Positions 40,735 through 49,451 of a stretch of DNA of 64,000 nt are shown here, in pieces; the first letter of the stretch is position 1, and each line of letters starts with the position of its first letter. The stretch comes from Bacillota bacterium (GTDB taxonomy: Bacteria > Bacillota > Clostridia > Lachnospirales > Lachnospiraceae). A program made the position numbers and the translations under genes. The stretch spans positions 62,001 to 126,000 of the forward strand of contig JAEZOB010000033.1 of the NCBI GenBank assembly GCA_023414355.1, read 5' to 3'. The notes beneath the pieces are model-generated. The model had not been told where the DNA came from. It worked only from the letters and a program-made list of their open reading frames with translations, and did no database searches.

Positions 40735-43482
40735 ATGGACTACAGTAAAAGAGGGATTGAACAGAAACAACATTATATAAAATCAACATCCAGACGATTG
40801 GTTTCGAAAACAAGGATTACCTTATTTCGTTTATTTGTCGTTCTGGTTGTATTTGTCGGAATTGTAGGCACCTTTGCCGGCTTCGGTCTTCTAAAGGGTC
40901 TGATAGACAGCGCGCCGGATATTTCGAAAATTAATGTTGTTCCTACCGGTTACACTACTACAATTTATGATAAAGACGGTACTGCCGTTGAGAATTTAAT
41001 CGGTGCAGAGGCAAATCGAGTCTATGTATCTTTGACCGATTTACCGGAATGGGTGAAATACAGTTTTATCTGTATCGAAGATGAACGTTTCTATGAACAT
41101 AACGGAATTGATGTCAGAGGCATCCTGCGTGCAGGTGTTCTGGGTCTGACATCCGGTAACTTTGATCAGGGTGCCAGTACGATTACGCAGCAGCTTCTGA
41201 AGAACCAGGTCTTTAATGGAGGCCGTGAAGCTACCTTTGTTGAACGGCTAAAAAGAAAGGTTCAGGAACAGTATCTGGCTATTCAGCTTGAGAACCGACT
41301 AGATAAGGATACTATTCTGGAATATTACCTAAACACGATCAACCTTGGTTCTGGAACCTTAGGAATACAGACCGCATCCAGAAAATATTTCAACAAGGAT
41401 GCTAAGGATCTGACTCTTTCGGAATCCGCTACAATTGCTGCGATAGCACAGCTTCCCGTATATCACAATCCGATTACACATCCGGAACGGAATATGGTTA
41501 GAAGGCAAGAGATTTTGGACGAAATGCTGAAGCAGGGCTACTGTTCACAGGAGGAATATGACGATGCCGTTACGGATGATGTCTATTCCAGAGTTCAATC
41601 TGTCAATGAAGAGCAGGATTCCACTTCCTACTACAGCTACTTCACCGACGAACTGATCGAGCAGGTAATGGAGGATCTCCAGACCAAGCTTGGTTATACC
41701 CAGGCTCAGGCTTCTAACCTTTTGTACAGTGGCGGTTTAAGCGTTTATACCACTCAGGATTCTACAATTCAGGATATTTGTGATGATGTGTTCTCAGATG
41801 AAAAGAATTTCCCTGAGATTGGTACCTCTTATTGGGAATTAACCTATGCTTTATCCGTACAGAAAAACGATGCCAAGAAGACCACTGTTCATTATCACAG
41901 CATCGATCTTCTGGATTATTTCAAGGATTACAAGGATCCAGATAATCTTTATGTAGATGATAACGGAAGCAGATTCTCTCTGTTGTTCCTGGATAAAGAG
42001 GATATGCGAAAGAAGATAGCTAAGTTTCGGGATGCCATGGTTGATGATGGCGATACCATTCTCGGTGAAAATATTACGATGACAATCCAGCCACAGACCT
42101 CATTTGTCGTAATGGATCAGCATACCGGTGAGGTAGCTGCCATTGAAGGCGGTCGCGGTGAAAAGACCGGTAACCGTACTCTGAACCGTGCTACGAATAC
42201 CTTCAGACAACCTGGATCTACCTTCAAAGTATTATCCACCTACCTTCCGGCATTGGACAGTGCAGGCATGACACTTGCCAGTGTTCAGGATGACTCGGGT
42301 CCTTACTATTATCCCGGTACAAAAAAGGAAGTGAACAACTGGACTTCCACTAAAAAGTATGACGGTCTAAGTACCTTGAGGCAAGGTATCTACAATTCCA
42401 TGAATATCGTCACGGTAAAAACCTTTGTCGATGTAACACCGGAAGTCGGCTATGATTACTTATTAAAATTAGGTTTTACTTCCCTGGTGGATTCCCGAAA
42501 GGAATCGGACGGACGTGTTGTATCTGATATTAATTATCCTATGGCACTCGGCGGCCTGACGGATGGTGTCAGCAATCTGGAATTAACTGCTGCCTATGCA
42601 GCTATAGCAAATGGCGGTGTCTATACAAAGCCTAGATTTTATACCAAGATTTTAGATCATGATGGTCGAGTTCTCTTAACAACAGAGCCGGAGCATGATC
42701 AGGTTATGAAGGAATCCACTGCATTCCTGCTTACTAGCGCCATGGAAGATGTAGTAAACAAAGGAACCGGTAAGAACTTAAAGCTTTCCATAGATATGCC
42801 GATCGCAGGAAAGACTGGTTCAACCTCAGATTACAACGATCTTTGGTTCGCAGGCTTCTCCCCCTATTATGCGGCATCCGTATGGTCAGGGTTCGATAAC
42901 AATAGAAGTCAGACTGACAAAGTCTACAACCGAAAGATTTGGAAGACAATCATGGAACGTATCCACACTGAGAAAAATTTAGAAACCAAAGATTTTAAAG
43001 TCCCCGATTCCATCATAACCGCCAAGATTTGTACAAAATCCGGTAAGCTTGCAGTGGATGGAGTCTGCAATGAATATCTGGGTGGTAACACCACAAAGGT
43101 AGAGTACTTTGCAAAGGGTACCCAGCCTACCGAGTATTGTGATATCCATGTAAAAGCAACCATATGTGAAGACTCTAAGGATTTAGCCACCGAATTTTGC
43201 CCGAATGTGAAGGAAGGTGTATTCCTGATTAAAAGTGAGACCGGCAAGACAGCCGATACCCCATATATCTATCCGAGCAAAAACTGTAAGCTTCACACAC
43301 AGGCAACTGCTTATCAGCCGCCACAGCAACCGGAAGCTCCGGTATCGGAAGATCCTTATAATGAGGATGACTATTATCAGGACCCTCAGACAGAGACTCC
43401 TCAGACTGAGATCCCTCCAACAGACGGAACCGGAACTGACACCACTAACCCGGTATATGAAGATGAACCCCTAGCAAATTAA
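40735..43482 (+). CDS. class A penicillin-binding protein (transglycosylase/transpeptidase)
   Basis: Bifunctional peptidoglycan synthase of 915 aa. It has a short basic cytoplasmic tail, one membrane helix (about residues 32-54), a GT51 transglycosylase domain with catalytic Glu115 in EDERFYEHNGID and GASTITQQLLKN, then a transpeptidase domain with Ser495-x-x-Lys498 (STFK), S555-M-N and K693-T-G-S. The last ~60 residues are rich in Pro, Glu, Gln and Thr. GGAGG five bases before 40735 sets the start, although the frame is open to 40660. It is transcribed alone and ends in a strong terminator. Confidence 0.95.
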   Translation: MDYSKRGIEQKQHYIKSTSRRLVSKTRITLFRLFVVLVVFVGIVGTFAGFGLLKGLIDSAPDISKINVVPTGYTTTIYDKDGTAVENLIGAEANRVYVSLTDLPEWVKYSFICIEDERFYEHNGIDVRGILRAGVLGLTSGNFDQGASTITQQLLKNQVFNGGREATFVERLKRKVQEQYLAIQLENRLDKDTILEYYLNTINLGSGTLGIQTASRKYFNKDAKDLTLSESATIAAIAQLPVYHNPITHPERNMVRRQEILDEMLKQGYCSQEEYDDAVTDDVYSRVQSVNEEQDSTSYYSYFTDELIEQVMEDLQTKLGYTQAQASNLLYSGGLSVYTTQDSTIQDICDDVFSDEKNFPEIGTSYWELTYALSVQKNDAKKTTVHYHSIDLLDYFKDYKDPDNLYVDDNGSRFSLLFLDKEDMRKKIAKFRDAMVDDGDTILGENITMTIQPQTSFVVMDQHTGEVAAIEGGRGEKTGNRTLNRATNTFRQPGSTFKVLSTYLPALDSAGMTLASVQDDSGPYYYPGTKKEVNNWTSTKKYDGLSTLRQGIYNSMNIVTVKTFVDVTPEVGYDYLLKLGFTSLVDSRKESDGRVVSDINYPMALGGLTDGVSNLELTAAYAAIANGGVYTKPRFYTKILDHDGRVLLTTEPEHDQVMKESTAFLLTSAMEDVVNKGTGKNLKLSIDMPIAGKTGSTSDYNDLWFAGFSPYYAASVWSGFDNNRSQTDKVYNRKIWKTIMERIHTEKNLETKDFKVPDSIITAKICTKSGKLAVDGVCNEYLGGNTTKVEYFAKGTQPTEYCDIHVKATICEDSKDLATEFCPNVKEGVFLIKSETGKTADTPYIYPSKNCKLHTQATAYQPPQQPEAPVSEDPYNEDDYYQDPQTETPQTEIPPTDGTGTDTTNPVYEDEPLAN

Positions 43483-43511
43483 AGAATAAGCAACTTAGCA
43501 TAAGCTATTAT

Positions 43512-43575
43512 AACCCCTTGGAAATTCCGTAAAGGCTGTAACTCTTGCCTTACAGTATTTCCGGGGGGCTTTTCT
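43512..43575 (+). terminator. terminator after PBP gene
   Basis: CCCC, GGAAAT and GTAAAGGC pair with GCCTTAC, ATTTCC and GGGG across a 10-base loop, followed by CTTTTCTG. Confidence 0.75.
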
Positions 43576-43671
43576 GTTAATACATGCTTTCGTATTGGTG
43601 AAATCCTTCTTTAATCGAATTGTATATCCCATACTAAGTATCCCTATAAAAATTCTCACTATAGATGCACA

Positions 43672-43898
43672 GGTAGAATGACAGGGTAATCTATTTTCCT
43701 GACTTTATCGCTTTCATTGGTAATACATACTTTTGGATTGGAGCGTTTCTTCCGGAAATCGTCCATGGAGGGACGATTTAGGAGCAGGCGACATGGATGT
43801 CGCTATGCTCCGACGGAATGAATTAGCTTCAATCCAAAAGTATAGTATTACCTGAAAGTGATAACCGTAAGGAAAATAGATTACCCTGTCATTCTACC
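43672..43898. repeat. 227-bp palindromic element with two internal hairpins
   Basis: The outer ~70 bases (from 43672, GGTAGAATGACAGGGTAATC) recur in inverted orientation ending at 43898, with a few mismatches and small indels; the first 28 are identical. The central part holds two further hairpins: AAATCGTCC/GGACGATTT with loop ATGGA, and GGAGCA...CGACA/TGTCG...TGCTCC with loop TGGA. It has no ORF. Shape suggests a structured RNA or a non-autonomous mobile palindrome; no other copy is in this window. Confidence 0.8.
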
Positions 43899-43936
43899 GT
43901 TCCTAGAAAGAATCCTTAAGAATTCATTCTCGGAAA

Positions 43937-44293
43937 CTACGATTTCATCTTAGGTCCGAAGAACCAGGAGGCGATATATGCAAAAACCAGCGCTGCGGAA
44001 ACTCCTACTGCAGATGCGGTAAAGCCACCTTTAAAAATCCCAATCAAGCCATCCTTATCCACAGCCTCCTTTACCCCCTTGAACAGGACACTGCCGAAGC
44101 CGGTCAAGGGAACACCTGCACCGGCCCCTGCCCATTTTGCGAAGGGTTCATATACTCCGACAGCACCTAGGATTGCACCCAGGCATACCAGTATAACCAT
44201 TACTCTGCCGGGCAGTAGCTTGGTATTGTCTAGCAGAATCTGCACTGCGGCACAAATTGCTCCACCCACTAAAAATGCCTTCAAATATTCCAT
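43937..44293 (-). CDS. spoVAE: stage V sporulation protein AE (SpoVAE)
   Basis: Membrane protein of 118 aa, part of the SpoVA channel that moves calcium dipicolinate into the forespore and releases it in germination. About four helices are visible, with LKAFLVGGAICAAVQIL, GVPLTGFGSVLFKG and the Gly/Ala-rich last helix typical of SpoVAE(b). GGAG precedes the ATG. It is last of the spoVAC-VAD-VAE operon, with a 5-bp gap to spoVAD. Confidence 0.94.
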   Translation of the reverse strand: MEYLKAFLVGGAICAAVQILLDNTKLLPGRVMVILVCLGAILGAVGVYEPFAKWAGAGAGVPLTGFGSVLFKGVKEAVDKDGLIGIFKGGFTASAVGVSAALVFAYIASWFFGPKMKS

Positions 44294-44298
44294 CCTGT

Positions 44299-45351
44299 TC
44301 AGCTCCTTTCCACAATGACAGCATGTGCGATACCCGGAACACTTTTCCCTTCGTTAAAACTCACCTGGGATAGCAATGCTCCGGTCGGAATAAACAGAAT
44401 TCTCTTCCAGGTTCCCTCCATAAGCTGTTTCATGATATATCCGGTAAAGGTGATGGCGGAACAGCCACATCCGCTTCCTCCGGCATGCGTATCCTGATTA
44501 TCCTGATCGAATATCTCTATCCCGCAATCCATATGATTGGCAGATATATCATAGTTCCTCTCCTTCAACAGATCGATCAGAATATTTTTTCCTACATAAC
44601 CAAGATCACCGGTAATGATCTTATCATAGTAGGAGGGTTCTACACCGAAATCCTCAAAATTCTGTCGAATTGTCTCGTAAGCAGCAGGTGCCATACAGGC
44701 ACCCATATTCATCGAATCCTTCAAACCATAATCGACAATCTTCCCGGTGGTTACTCCGCTGATCACTAATTTTGTCTGTCCCGTCGGTATCTTTACTTTT
44801 TCGGAGTCAGCTAATACCACTGCCCCGCTACCTGTGATTGTCCAGGATGCGGAATATGGTCTCTGATTACCATAGTCCAGCGGAAATCGAAATTGTTTCT
44901 CAGCCCCGGCAAAATGACTTGAGGTGATCGCCAGTACCCGATCTGCGAAGCCACCATCTATAATCATTGCACCGATTGACATCGCCTCCCCCATCGTAGA
45001 GCAGGCTCCGTATATTCCGAGCATCGGAATTTTTAATTCTCCGATACCGAAGGATGTGGCAATTAACTGACCGAGCAGATCGCCACCGATCAGATATCGA
45101 ATATCTTCATTTTGCAGTCCTGCTTTTTCCAAAGCCTTAAGGGCAGCAAGCCTCATAAGCTCACTTTCAGCCTCTTCCCAGGTCTTTTTTCCAAAGAGAG
45201 GGTCTTCTTCAACAAAATCAAAAAGCTTTCCTAAAGGACCCTCACCCTCTTTCTTGCCGGCAATCGAAGCTCCCGACAGTATAACCGGAGGATTATGAAA
45301 TCGAACACTCTGCTTGCCTATCATCTTTTTTAGGTCTTCCTGTTGAACCAT
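44299..45351 (-). CDS. spoVAD: stage V sporulation protein AD (SpoVAD)
   Basis: Soluble SpoVA component with a thiolase-like fold, shown in Bacillus to bind dipicolinic acid. It starts KQSVRFHNPPVILSGASIAGKKEGEGPLG, has IYGACSTMGEAMSIGAMIIDGGFADRVLAITSSHF and the C-terminal HAGGSGCGCSAI, all usual in SpoVAD; cores GACSTMGE and GSGCGCSA. Length 350 aa is near the family's ~338. GAGGAG precedes the ATG. It lies between spoVAC and spoVAE. Confidence 0.95.
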   Translation of the reverse strand: MVQQEDLKKMIGKQSVRFHNPPVILSGASIAGKKEGEGPLGKLFDFVEEDPLFGKKTWEEAESELMRLAALKALEKAGLQNEDIRYLIGGDLLGQLIATSFGIGELKIPMLGIYGACSTMGEAMSIGAMIIDGGFADRVLAITSSHFAGAEKQFRFPLDYGNQRPYSASWTITGSGAVVLADSEKVKIPTGQTKLVISGVTTGKIVDYGLKDSMNMGACMAPAAYETIRQNFEDFGVEPSYYDKIITGDLGYVGKNILIDLLKERNYDISANHMDCGIEIFDQDNQDTHAGGSGCGCSAITFTGYIMKQLMEGTWKRILFIPTGALLSQVSFNEGKSVPGIAHAVIVERS

Positions 45352-45387
45352 AGCTACTCCTCTTTTCCTAATAACTTTTCCTAGTCC

Positions 45388-45891
45388 TTACATCACCTTA
45401 AGTTGCTTCAGAATGTAATAAATTAATCCGAGCACCCAGGAGGTAAAAATACCGTAAAGAATAACCGGTCCCGCAATCGTAAATACCTTGCAGCCAATGC
45501 CAAAAACCTGTCCTTCCTTCTTATACTCTACCACTGGAGCAACCACAGAATTTGCAAAGCCGGTGATCGGAACCAAGGTACCGGCTCCTCCGAATTTTGC
45601 CAGCTTCTGGTAATACCCCAAGCCGGTTAACAGAATAGAAAGAAAAACCAAGGTTACGGTATTGTATAATTTCGCAGTCTCCTTGTCTGCACCCATAGCT
45701 CCATAAAATGTGATAAAAGCCTGTCCAATGACGCAGATGATACCTCCGATCAGAAAAGCCTTACAGGCATTTTTGGCAACACTGAATTTTGGAGTTTGTT
45801 CTTTCACATACTGATTATATTTCTCATTTCTCTTCTGGGTGTCCTGTTCTCTGACAATTCCGGAGGCAGAACCTTTCTTTTGATTAGCCAT
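45388..45891 (-). CDS. spoVAC: stage V sporulation protein AC (SpoVAC)
   Basis: Membrane subunit of the dipicolinate channel; in Bacillus SpoVAC is mechanosensitive. The protein is 167 aa with a soluble basic N-terminus (~40 residues) and four helices; KAFLIGGIICVIGQAFI and GFANSVVAPVVEYKKEGQVFGIGCKVFTIAGPVILYG are typical, core EYKKEGQVFG. The ATG is one base after the stop of a 51-aa ORF, with AAGGAGG inside that ORF, so the two are coupled. Confidence 0.94.
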   Translation of the reverse strand: MANQKKGSASGIVREQDTQKRNEKYNQYVKEQTPKFSVAKNACKAFLIGGIICVIGQAFITFYGAMGADKETAKLYNTVTLVFLSILLTGLGYYQKLAKFGGAGTLVPITGFANSVVAPVVEYKKEGQVFGIGCKVFTIAGPVILYGIFTSWVLGLIYYILKQLKVM

Positions 45892-45892
45892 A

Positions 45893-46048
45893 TCAACCCT
45901 CCTTCATTCTTTCCATCATTGAATTCACAAGTGTTCCGTCGAATTCAGATGGTCGCCCATTGCCAATGCATTCCACGAATATTACAATGATAATTGCCAT
46001 AATGATAATGCAGGCTGCAATAAGCAAAAACTTTTTTCTTACAGGCAT
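45893..46048 (-). CDS. 51-aa single-pass membrane protein in the spoIIA-spoVA region
   Basis: A short protein with a basic N-terminus (MPVRKK), one long hydrophobic helix (about residues 7-27) and a small soluble tail containing VNSMMERMKEG. GGAGTGAGG precedes the ATG at 46048; the frame runs on to 46099 without a better site. It takes the place between sigF and spoVAC where Bacillus has spoVAA and spoVAB. Tight coupling to spoVAC argues that it is real and sporulation-linked. No family recognised. Confidence 0.75.
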   Translation of the reverse strand: MPVRKKFLLIAACIIIMAIIIVIFVECIGNGRPSEFDGTLVNSMMERMKEG

Positions 46049-46090
46049 AATTTCCTCACTCCGTTCAGATCCCGCCCATCGCGGGTATAG

Positions 46091-46118
46091 AAAAAGCATC
46101 AGAATTGACCTCTGATGC
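46091..46118 (-). terminator. terminator between sigF and the spoVA genes
   Basis: GCATCAGA (46096-46103) pairs with TCTGATGC (46111-46118) around a 7-base loop, followed on the minus strand by TTTTT. It would separate the early spoIIA-sigF transcript from the later spoVA transcript. Confidence 0.75.
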
Positions 46119-46126
46119 CTTCTTTT

Positions 46127-46156
46127 TCATAATGATATTATATGATTTTTCCATTC
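46127..46156 (-). promoter_or_regulatory. candidate sigma-G promoter for spoVA operon
   Basis: On the minus strand GAATG (46152-46156) and CATTATGA (46127-46134) are 17 bases apart and fit the sigma-G pattern as I recall it (GHATR, CATWHT). The start of transcription would fall right at the hairpin 46091-46118, so either this promoter or that terminator may be misread. Confidence 0.4.
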
Positions 46157-46191
46157 CTCTATACTGGAAATTCTTGCTTATGTTAAGCTAA

Positions 46192-46920
46192 TCAGGCTCC
46201 CAGCTTTTCTCTCATTATTTTTAAAATCCTTTTTTCCATACGGGATACCTGTACCTGAGAAATCCCTAGTTCCTTTGCAATATCGGTCTGTGTTCTATCT
46301 TTAAAGTATCTAAGCTTGATAATCTCCTGCTCCTTCTCATCCAGAGAAGCAATGATCTCCCGCAGGGCAAGCCTGTCCACCAAATTTTCACTTTCATCCT
46401 TGGTTTCTGTTAATTTATCTATCAGATAGATCGGACTTCCATCCCCCTGATAGATGGTTTTATATAAGGATTCCACTTCCGCGCCGGTCTCCAGTGCCAT
46501 AATGATCTCATCCTTCGGAATATTTAGTTCCTCCTCTATCTCATCCAGTAATGGCTCACGGCCATACTGATTCCCATATCGCTCCCTGACGGCTCTGATT
46601 CTTGTCGCTATCTCCTTAAGAGACCTGCTGACCTTTATCATACCATCATCCCGTAGGAATCGTTTGATTTCTCCTGTAATCATCGGAACGGCATAGGTTG
46701 AAAATTTAACTTCGTAGCTGGTATCAAATTTATCGATTGCCTTGATTAATCCAATACTCCCGATCTGGAATAAATCTTCCATCTCATGTCCACGGTTTGC
46801 GAACCTTCTGACAATGCTCCAAACCAACCCTACGTTTTCGGTTACAAGCCTGTCTCTGGCTTCTCTGTCGCCCGTCTTTGAAAGTCTGATCAGCTCAAGT
46901 GTATCCACATTAATTCCCAC
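46192..46920 (-). CDS. sigF: forespore sigma factor SigF
   Basis: Sporulation sigma factor of the forespore, held inactive by SpoIIAB until SpoIIAA frees it. It has region 2 (LVTENVGLVWSIVRRFANRG, DLFQIGSIGLIKAIDKFD, FSTYAVPMITGEIKRFLRDDG), region 3 and region 4 (LREIIASLDEKEQEIIKLRYF, DIAKELGISQVQVSRMEKRIL), with the FSTYAVPMI core typical of SigF/SigG. The start is GTG: 46920 is the longest; GTG at 46908 is an alternative with GGAG about 11 bases away. Third gene of the spoIIA operon. Confidence 0.95.
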   Translation of the reverse strand: MGINVDTLELIRLSKTGDREARDRLVTENVGLVWSIVRRFANRGHEMEDLFQIGSIGLIKAIDKFDTSYEVKFSTYAVPMITGEIKRFLRDDGMIKVSRSLKEIATRIRAVRERYGNQYGREPLLDEIEEELNIPKDEIIMALETGAEVESLYKTIYQGDGSPIYLIDKLTETKDESENLVDRLALREIIASLDEKEQEIIKLRYFKDRTQTDIAKELGISQVQVSRMEKRILKIMREKLGA

Positions 46921-46958
46921 TCCTTCCTTGCAGCTGTCGCTTTTGCCCTGCTATCTAC

Positions 46959-47438
46959 TTAGGCCTTTTGTCCGGCTTCCTGTGCCAGCTCCTTCAATTT
47001 CTCCTGTCTTCCGATTTTCTTTCTCATTCGCACTAAAGTTCCTTTCCCCGGTTCGGATAAAACCTTCAACTCGTCCATAAAGGCTTCCATAAAAGAGAAT
47101 CCCATACCTGAACGCTCGAGTTCCGGTCGTGTGGTGTAGAGGGGCTCCATTGCTTTCTCGATATTGTCAATTCCGATACCAAAGTCCTGTATCTCTACCA
47201 AAAGCTCACTCCTGCTGATGATACAATGCATCCGTATGATGCCTGAGGAATTGTAATACCCATGAATGATGCAATTGGTTACAGCCTCCGATACGGCTGT
47301 TTTAATATCTGCCAATTCCTCTATCGTAGGGTCTAGTTGTGTGGCAAAAGCAGCTACAACTGTTCTTGCAAAGCTCTCATTTTGCGATATGCTTTCAAAT
47401 TCCAATTTCATTTCGTTCCTCTCAATCTTATCCTTCAT
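46959..47438 (-). CDS. spoIIAB: anti-sigma F factor SpoIIAB
   Basis: Serine kinase and anti-sigma factor. It binds SigF and phosphorylates SpoIIAA. The GHKL ATPase motifs are present: SEAVTNCIIHGY (N-box), IQDFGIGI (G1) and ERSGMGFSFMEAFMD (G2). The N-terminal SQNESFARTVVAAF is typical of SpoIIAB. Length 159 aa from 47438; an in-frame ATG at 47411 with AGAGG is an equally good start and closer to the Bacillus form. It lies between spoIIAA and sigF. Confidence 0.95.
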   Translation of the reverse strand: MKDKIERNEMKLEFESISQNESFARTVVAAFATQLDPTIEELADIKTAVSEAVTNCIIHGYYNSSGIIRMHCIISRSELLVEIQDFGIGIDNIEKAMEPLYTTRPELERSGMGFSFMEAFMDELKVLSEPGKGTLVRMRKKIGRQEKLKELAQEAGQKA

Positions 47439-47447
47439 AGCCTTTTC

Positions 47448-47843
47448 TTATCCCCTTTCCTTGATGATACTCAGCGCTGCTTCTACCGTATCATATTTCT
47501 CAATTATCTTATAAAGGCCTGATATCCGAAAAATCCGGTCAACAGTTGAATTCACATTCGTTACTGCGGTCTTACCCCCGATGAATATCACTTTTCGATA
47601 TCTGCCCATAATCACACCGATGCCGGCACTATCCATAAAACCTGCTCCCGAAAAATCAAAAATGATATGTTTGATATTATTCCGATCAATTAAGCGATCT
47701 GCTACATCCTTAATTCGGATCGCATTATGATGATCCAATTCTTCCTGCAGACGAATAATCAAACATCTGCCGCAGACATCATAGGTTGTCCCCTCCTCTC
47801 CGATCTTACTGGCATTTCCGTTTTTTGCATTTCTCTCCTGCAT
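47448..47843 (-). CDS. spoIIAA: anti-anti-sigma factor SpoIIAA
   Basis: STAS-domain protein that, when unphosphorylated, binds SpoIIAB and frees SigF. The phosphorylation site is Ser72 in GFMDSAGIGVIMGRY. Length 131 aa is slightly more than the usual ~117, owing to a longer N-terminal stretch of ~18 residues. AGGAGG precedes the ATG. First gene of the spoIIA operon; no clear sigma-H promoter was identified upstream. Confidence 0.95.
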   Translation of the reverse strand: MQERNAKNGNASKIGEEGTTYDVCGRCLIIRLQEELDHHNAIRIKDVADRLIDRNNIKHIIFDFSGAGFMDSAGIGVIMGRYRKVIFIGGKTAVTNVNSTVDRIFRISGLYKIIEKYDTVEAALSIIKERG

Positions 47844-47928
47844 GAACTGCTTCCTCCTGCTTCTATGATCTAATTCAAGTTACTATCCATTGTAATATTA
47901 CATTTATTTACATCTAATTTTGCCGACG

Positions 47929-47984
47929 AAAAAAAGACCTTTTATGGAACAGCTCTGATGCTATTCTCCATGAAACGTCTTTTT
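47929..47984 (-). terminator. terminator after zinc-ribbon/TPR gene
   Basis: AAAGACG...CATGGA pairs with TCCAT...GGTCTTT with small mismatches, followed on the minus strand by seven T. It lies between the TPR gene and spoIIAA. Confidence 0.7.
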
Positions 47985-48020
47985 CTCAAACCTTCTTATC
48001 TTAAGTTTATCAAGTCTTTC

Positions 48021-49421
48021 TTAATCCTGTACCTGTTCCAGGAAGCTCTGTGCGTCCGAAACTCTGATGGAATCCGGAAAATCCTTCAATACGATATTAT
48101 AATAAATGGCTGCATTCTCCTTATCATCAAGGCGATGATAGGCTCTGGCTGTAAAATAGATCGGATCAACATCCTTCGGATCATAGGTAATCGCCTTGGC
48201 CAGTTCTTCAATTGCCTTTTTATATTTTCCGTCACTGTATAGGGTATGACCTTTTTCATACTGCACCCTGGCAACATTCGGATATACTGCTGTACGTAAG
48301 GTAGTCAACAAATTCTTAGCTTCCTTACTTTCCAGCTTGGTATCATCTATCCCTGCCAACTTATCAGCTATCTCCAAGAGGTTTCGATCAGTTTCATTTT
48401 TCGCAAGCTCTGCAAGATACAAACCGGTTGCTTGTACGAGCGGCTGATACTGTGCTGACTTATCCTCGGGAATTACCAGATTATCAATTTTCCCCTGCAA
48501 CTCCTCGACCTGAGATTTCAGTCCCTCATTTTCATTTTTCAGGGAAGCGATCGTACTGTCCTGTTCCTCCATACGGGCGAGGGCTGTTCCATAATCAGCA
48601 ACATCTGTATCACCGCCTGCATTCTTATTTTTCGATAAGGTCGGAACCACCAGAATAGCCATGACAGCCAATCCGATAATGACACCGATGACCAGATTTA
48701 CAAAAGCCATAATATTCGGCTTATCCTCCCGGTAAGACGAAATCGGCATGATAGCTCCTGTTCCTGAAGCCTCTGCTTCCGGATTGCCATCTGCATCCTT
48801 AAGCGACTCCTGGGGAGTAATTTCCTTTAAATAACGTAAGGTAGTTGTATTGGAAACATCAATCTTCAAAGCCTTGGCCAGATATTTCCTTGCCTTCTCT
48901 TTCTCGCCCATCTTCATATGCAGCAGAGCGAGCAGATGATATGCTCTGATAAAATGGGGATTTAAGCTGACAACCTTCTTTAACTGTATGACAGCAAGAT
49001 CATCACTACCCTGCTTCGCCAGGGTAAGTGAAGTGTTATATCTCTTAATCGCCTGATTCAGTGCATCCAGCTTCGTCGGATTGGATTGAACCTTATTGAT
49101 GTATTCATCTGCATCATTGTCTGAGGGTTGAAAATGTTTACTGATCACCCATTCACTGAGTGCGGCAACAGTCTCTCCCATCTCGTAATAAATCAAACCC
49201 AGAAGATTTCTGGCACTCACATTCTTTTTATTTAATTCAAGGCTGCTCTTCAATGAGATGATCGCACCGGATAAATCCCGTACTCTCGCTCTGGCAAGGC
49301 CGATATTATAATGTTGATTGGAAGCTCTATATATTTTTTGATAAATTGTCATGTCTGTGCCACAACGCTCGCACCTTTTCCTCTTGTCCGACATATTACT
49401 TCCGCAATTCGGGCAAATCAT
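48021..49421 (-). CDS. membrane-anchored TPR protein with N-terminal zinc ribbon
   Basis: A 466-aa protein built as follows: zinc ribbon with two CxxC pairs at residues ~3-22 (CPNCGSNMSDKRKRCERCG), cytoplasmic TPR repeats (~30-215), a membrane helix (~240-262, NLVIGVIIGLAVMAILVV), a coiled coil (~285-320), and outer TPR-like repeats to the C-terminus. It probably scaffolds a complex across the membrane; the partners are unknown. GGTGGGG precedes the ATG. A 46-aa acidic protein gene lies 30 bp upstream in the same direction. Confidence 0.8.
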   Translation of the reverse strand: MICPNCGSNMSDKRKRCERCGTDMTIYQKIYRASNQHYNIGLARARVRDLSGAIISLKSSLELNKKNVSARNLLGLIYYEMGETVAALSEWVISKHFQPSDNDADEYINKVQSNPTKLDALNQAIKRYNTSLTLAKQGSDDLAVIQLKKVVSLNPHFIRAYHLLALLHMKMGEKEKARKYLAKALKIDVSNTTTLRYLKEITPQESLKDADGNPEAEASGTGAIMPISSYREDKPNIMAFVNLVIGVIIGLAVMAILVVPTLSKNKNAGGDTDVADYGTALARMEEQDSTIASLKNENEGLKSQVEELQGKIDNLVIPEDKSAQYQPLVQATGLYLAELAKNETDRNLLEIADKLAGIDDTKLESKEAKNLLTTLRTAVYPNVARVQYEKGHTLYSDGKYKKAIEELAKAITYDPKDVDPIYFTARAYHRLDDKENAAIYYNIVLKDFPDSIRVSDAQSFLEQVQD

Positions 49422-49451
49422 ATCATCCCCACCTGTCCATTCGTCCTATGA

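Noticed and set aside
43672..43898. Insertion sequence
   Set aside because: No transposase ORF and no target-site duplication could be seen, so it is kept as a palindromic repeat only.
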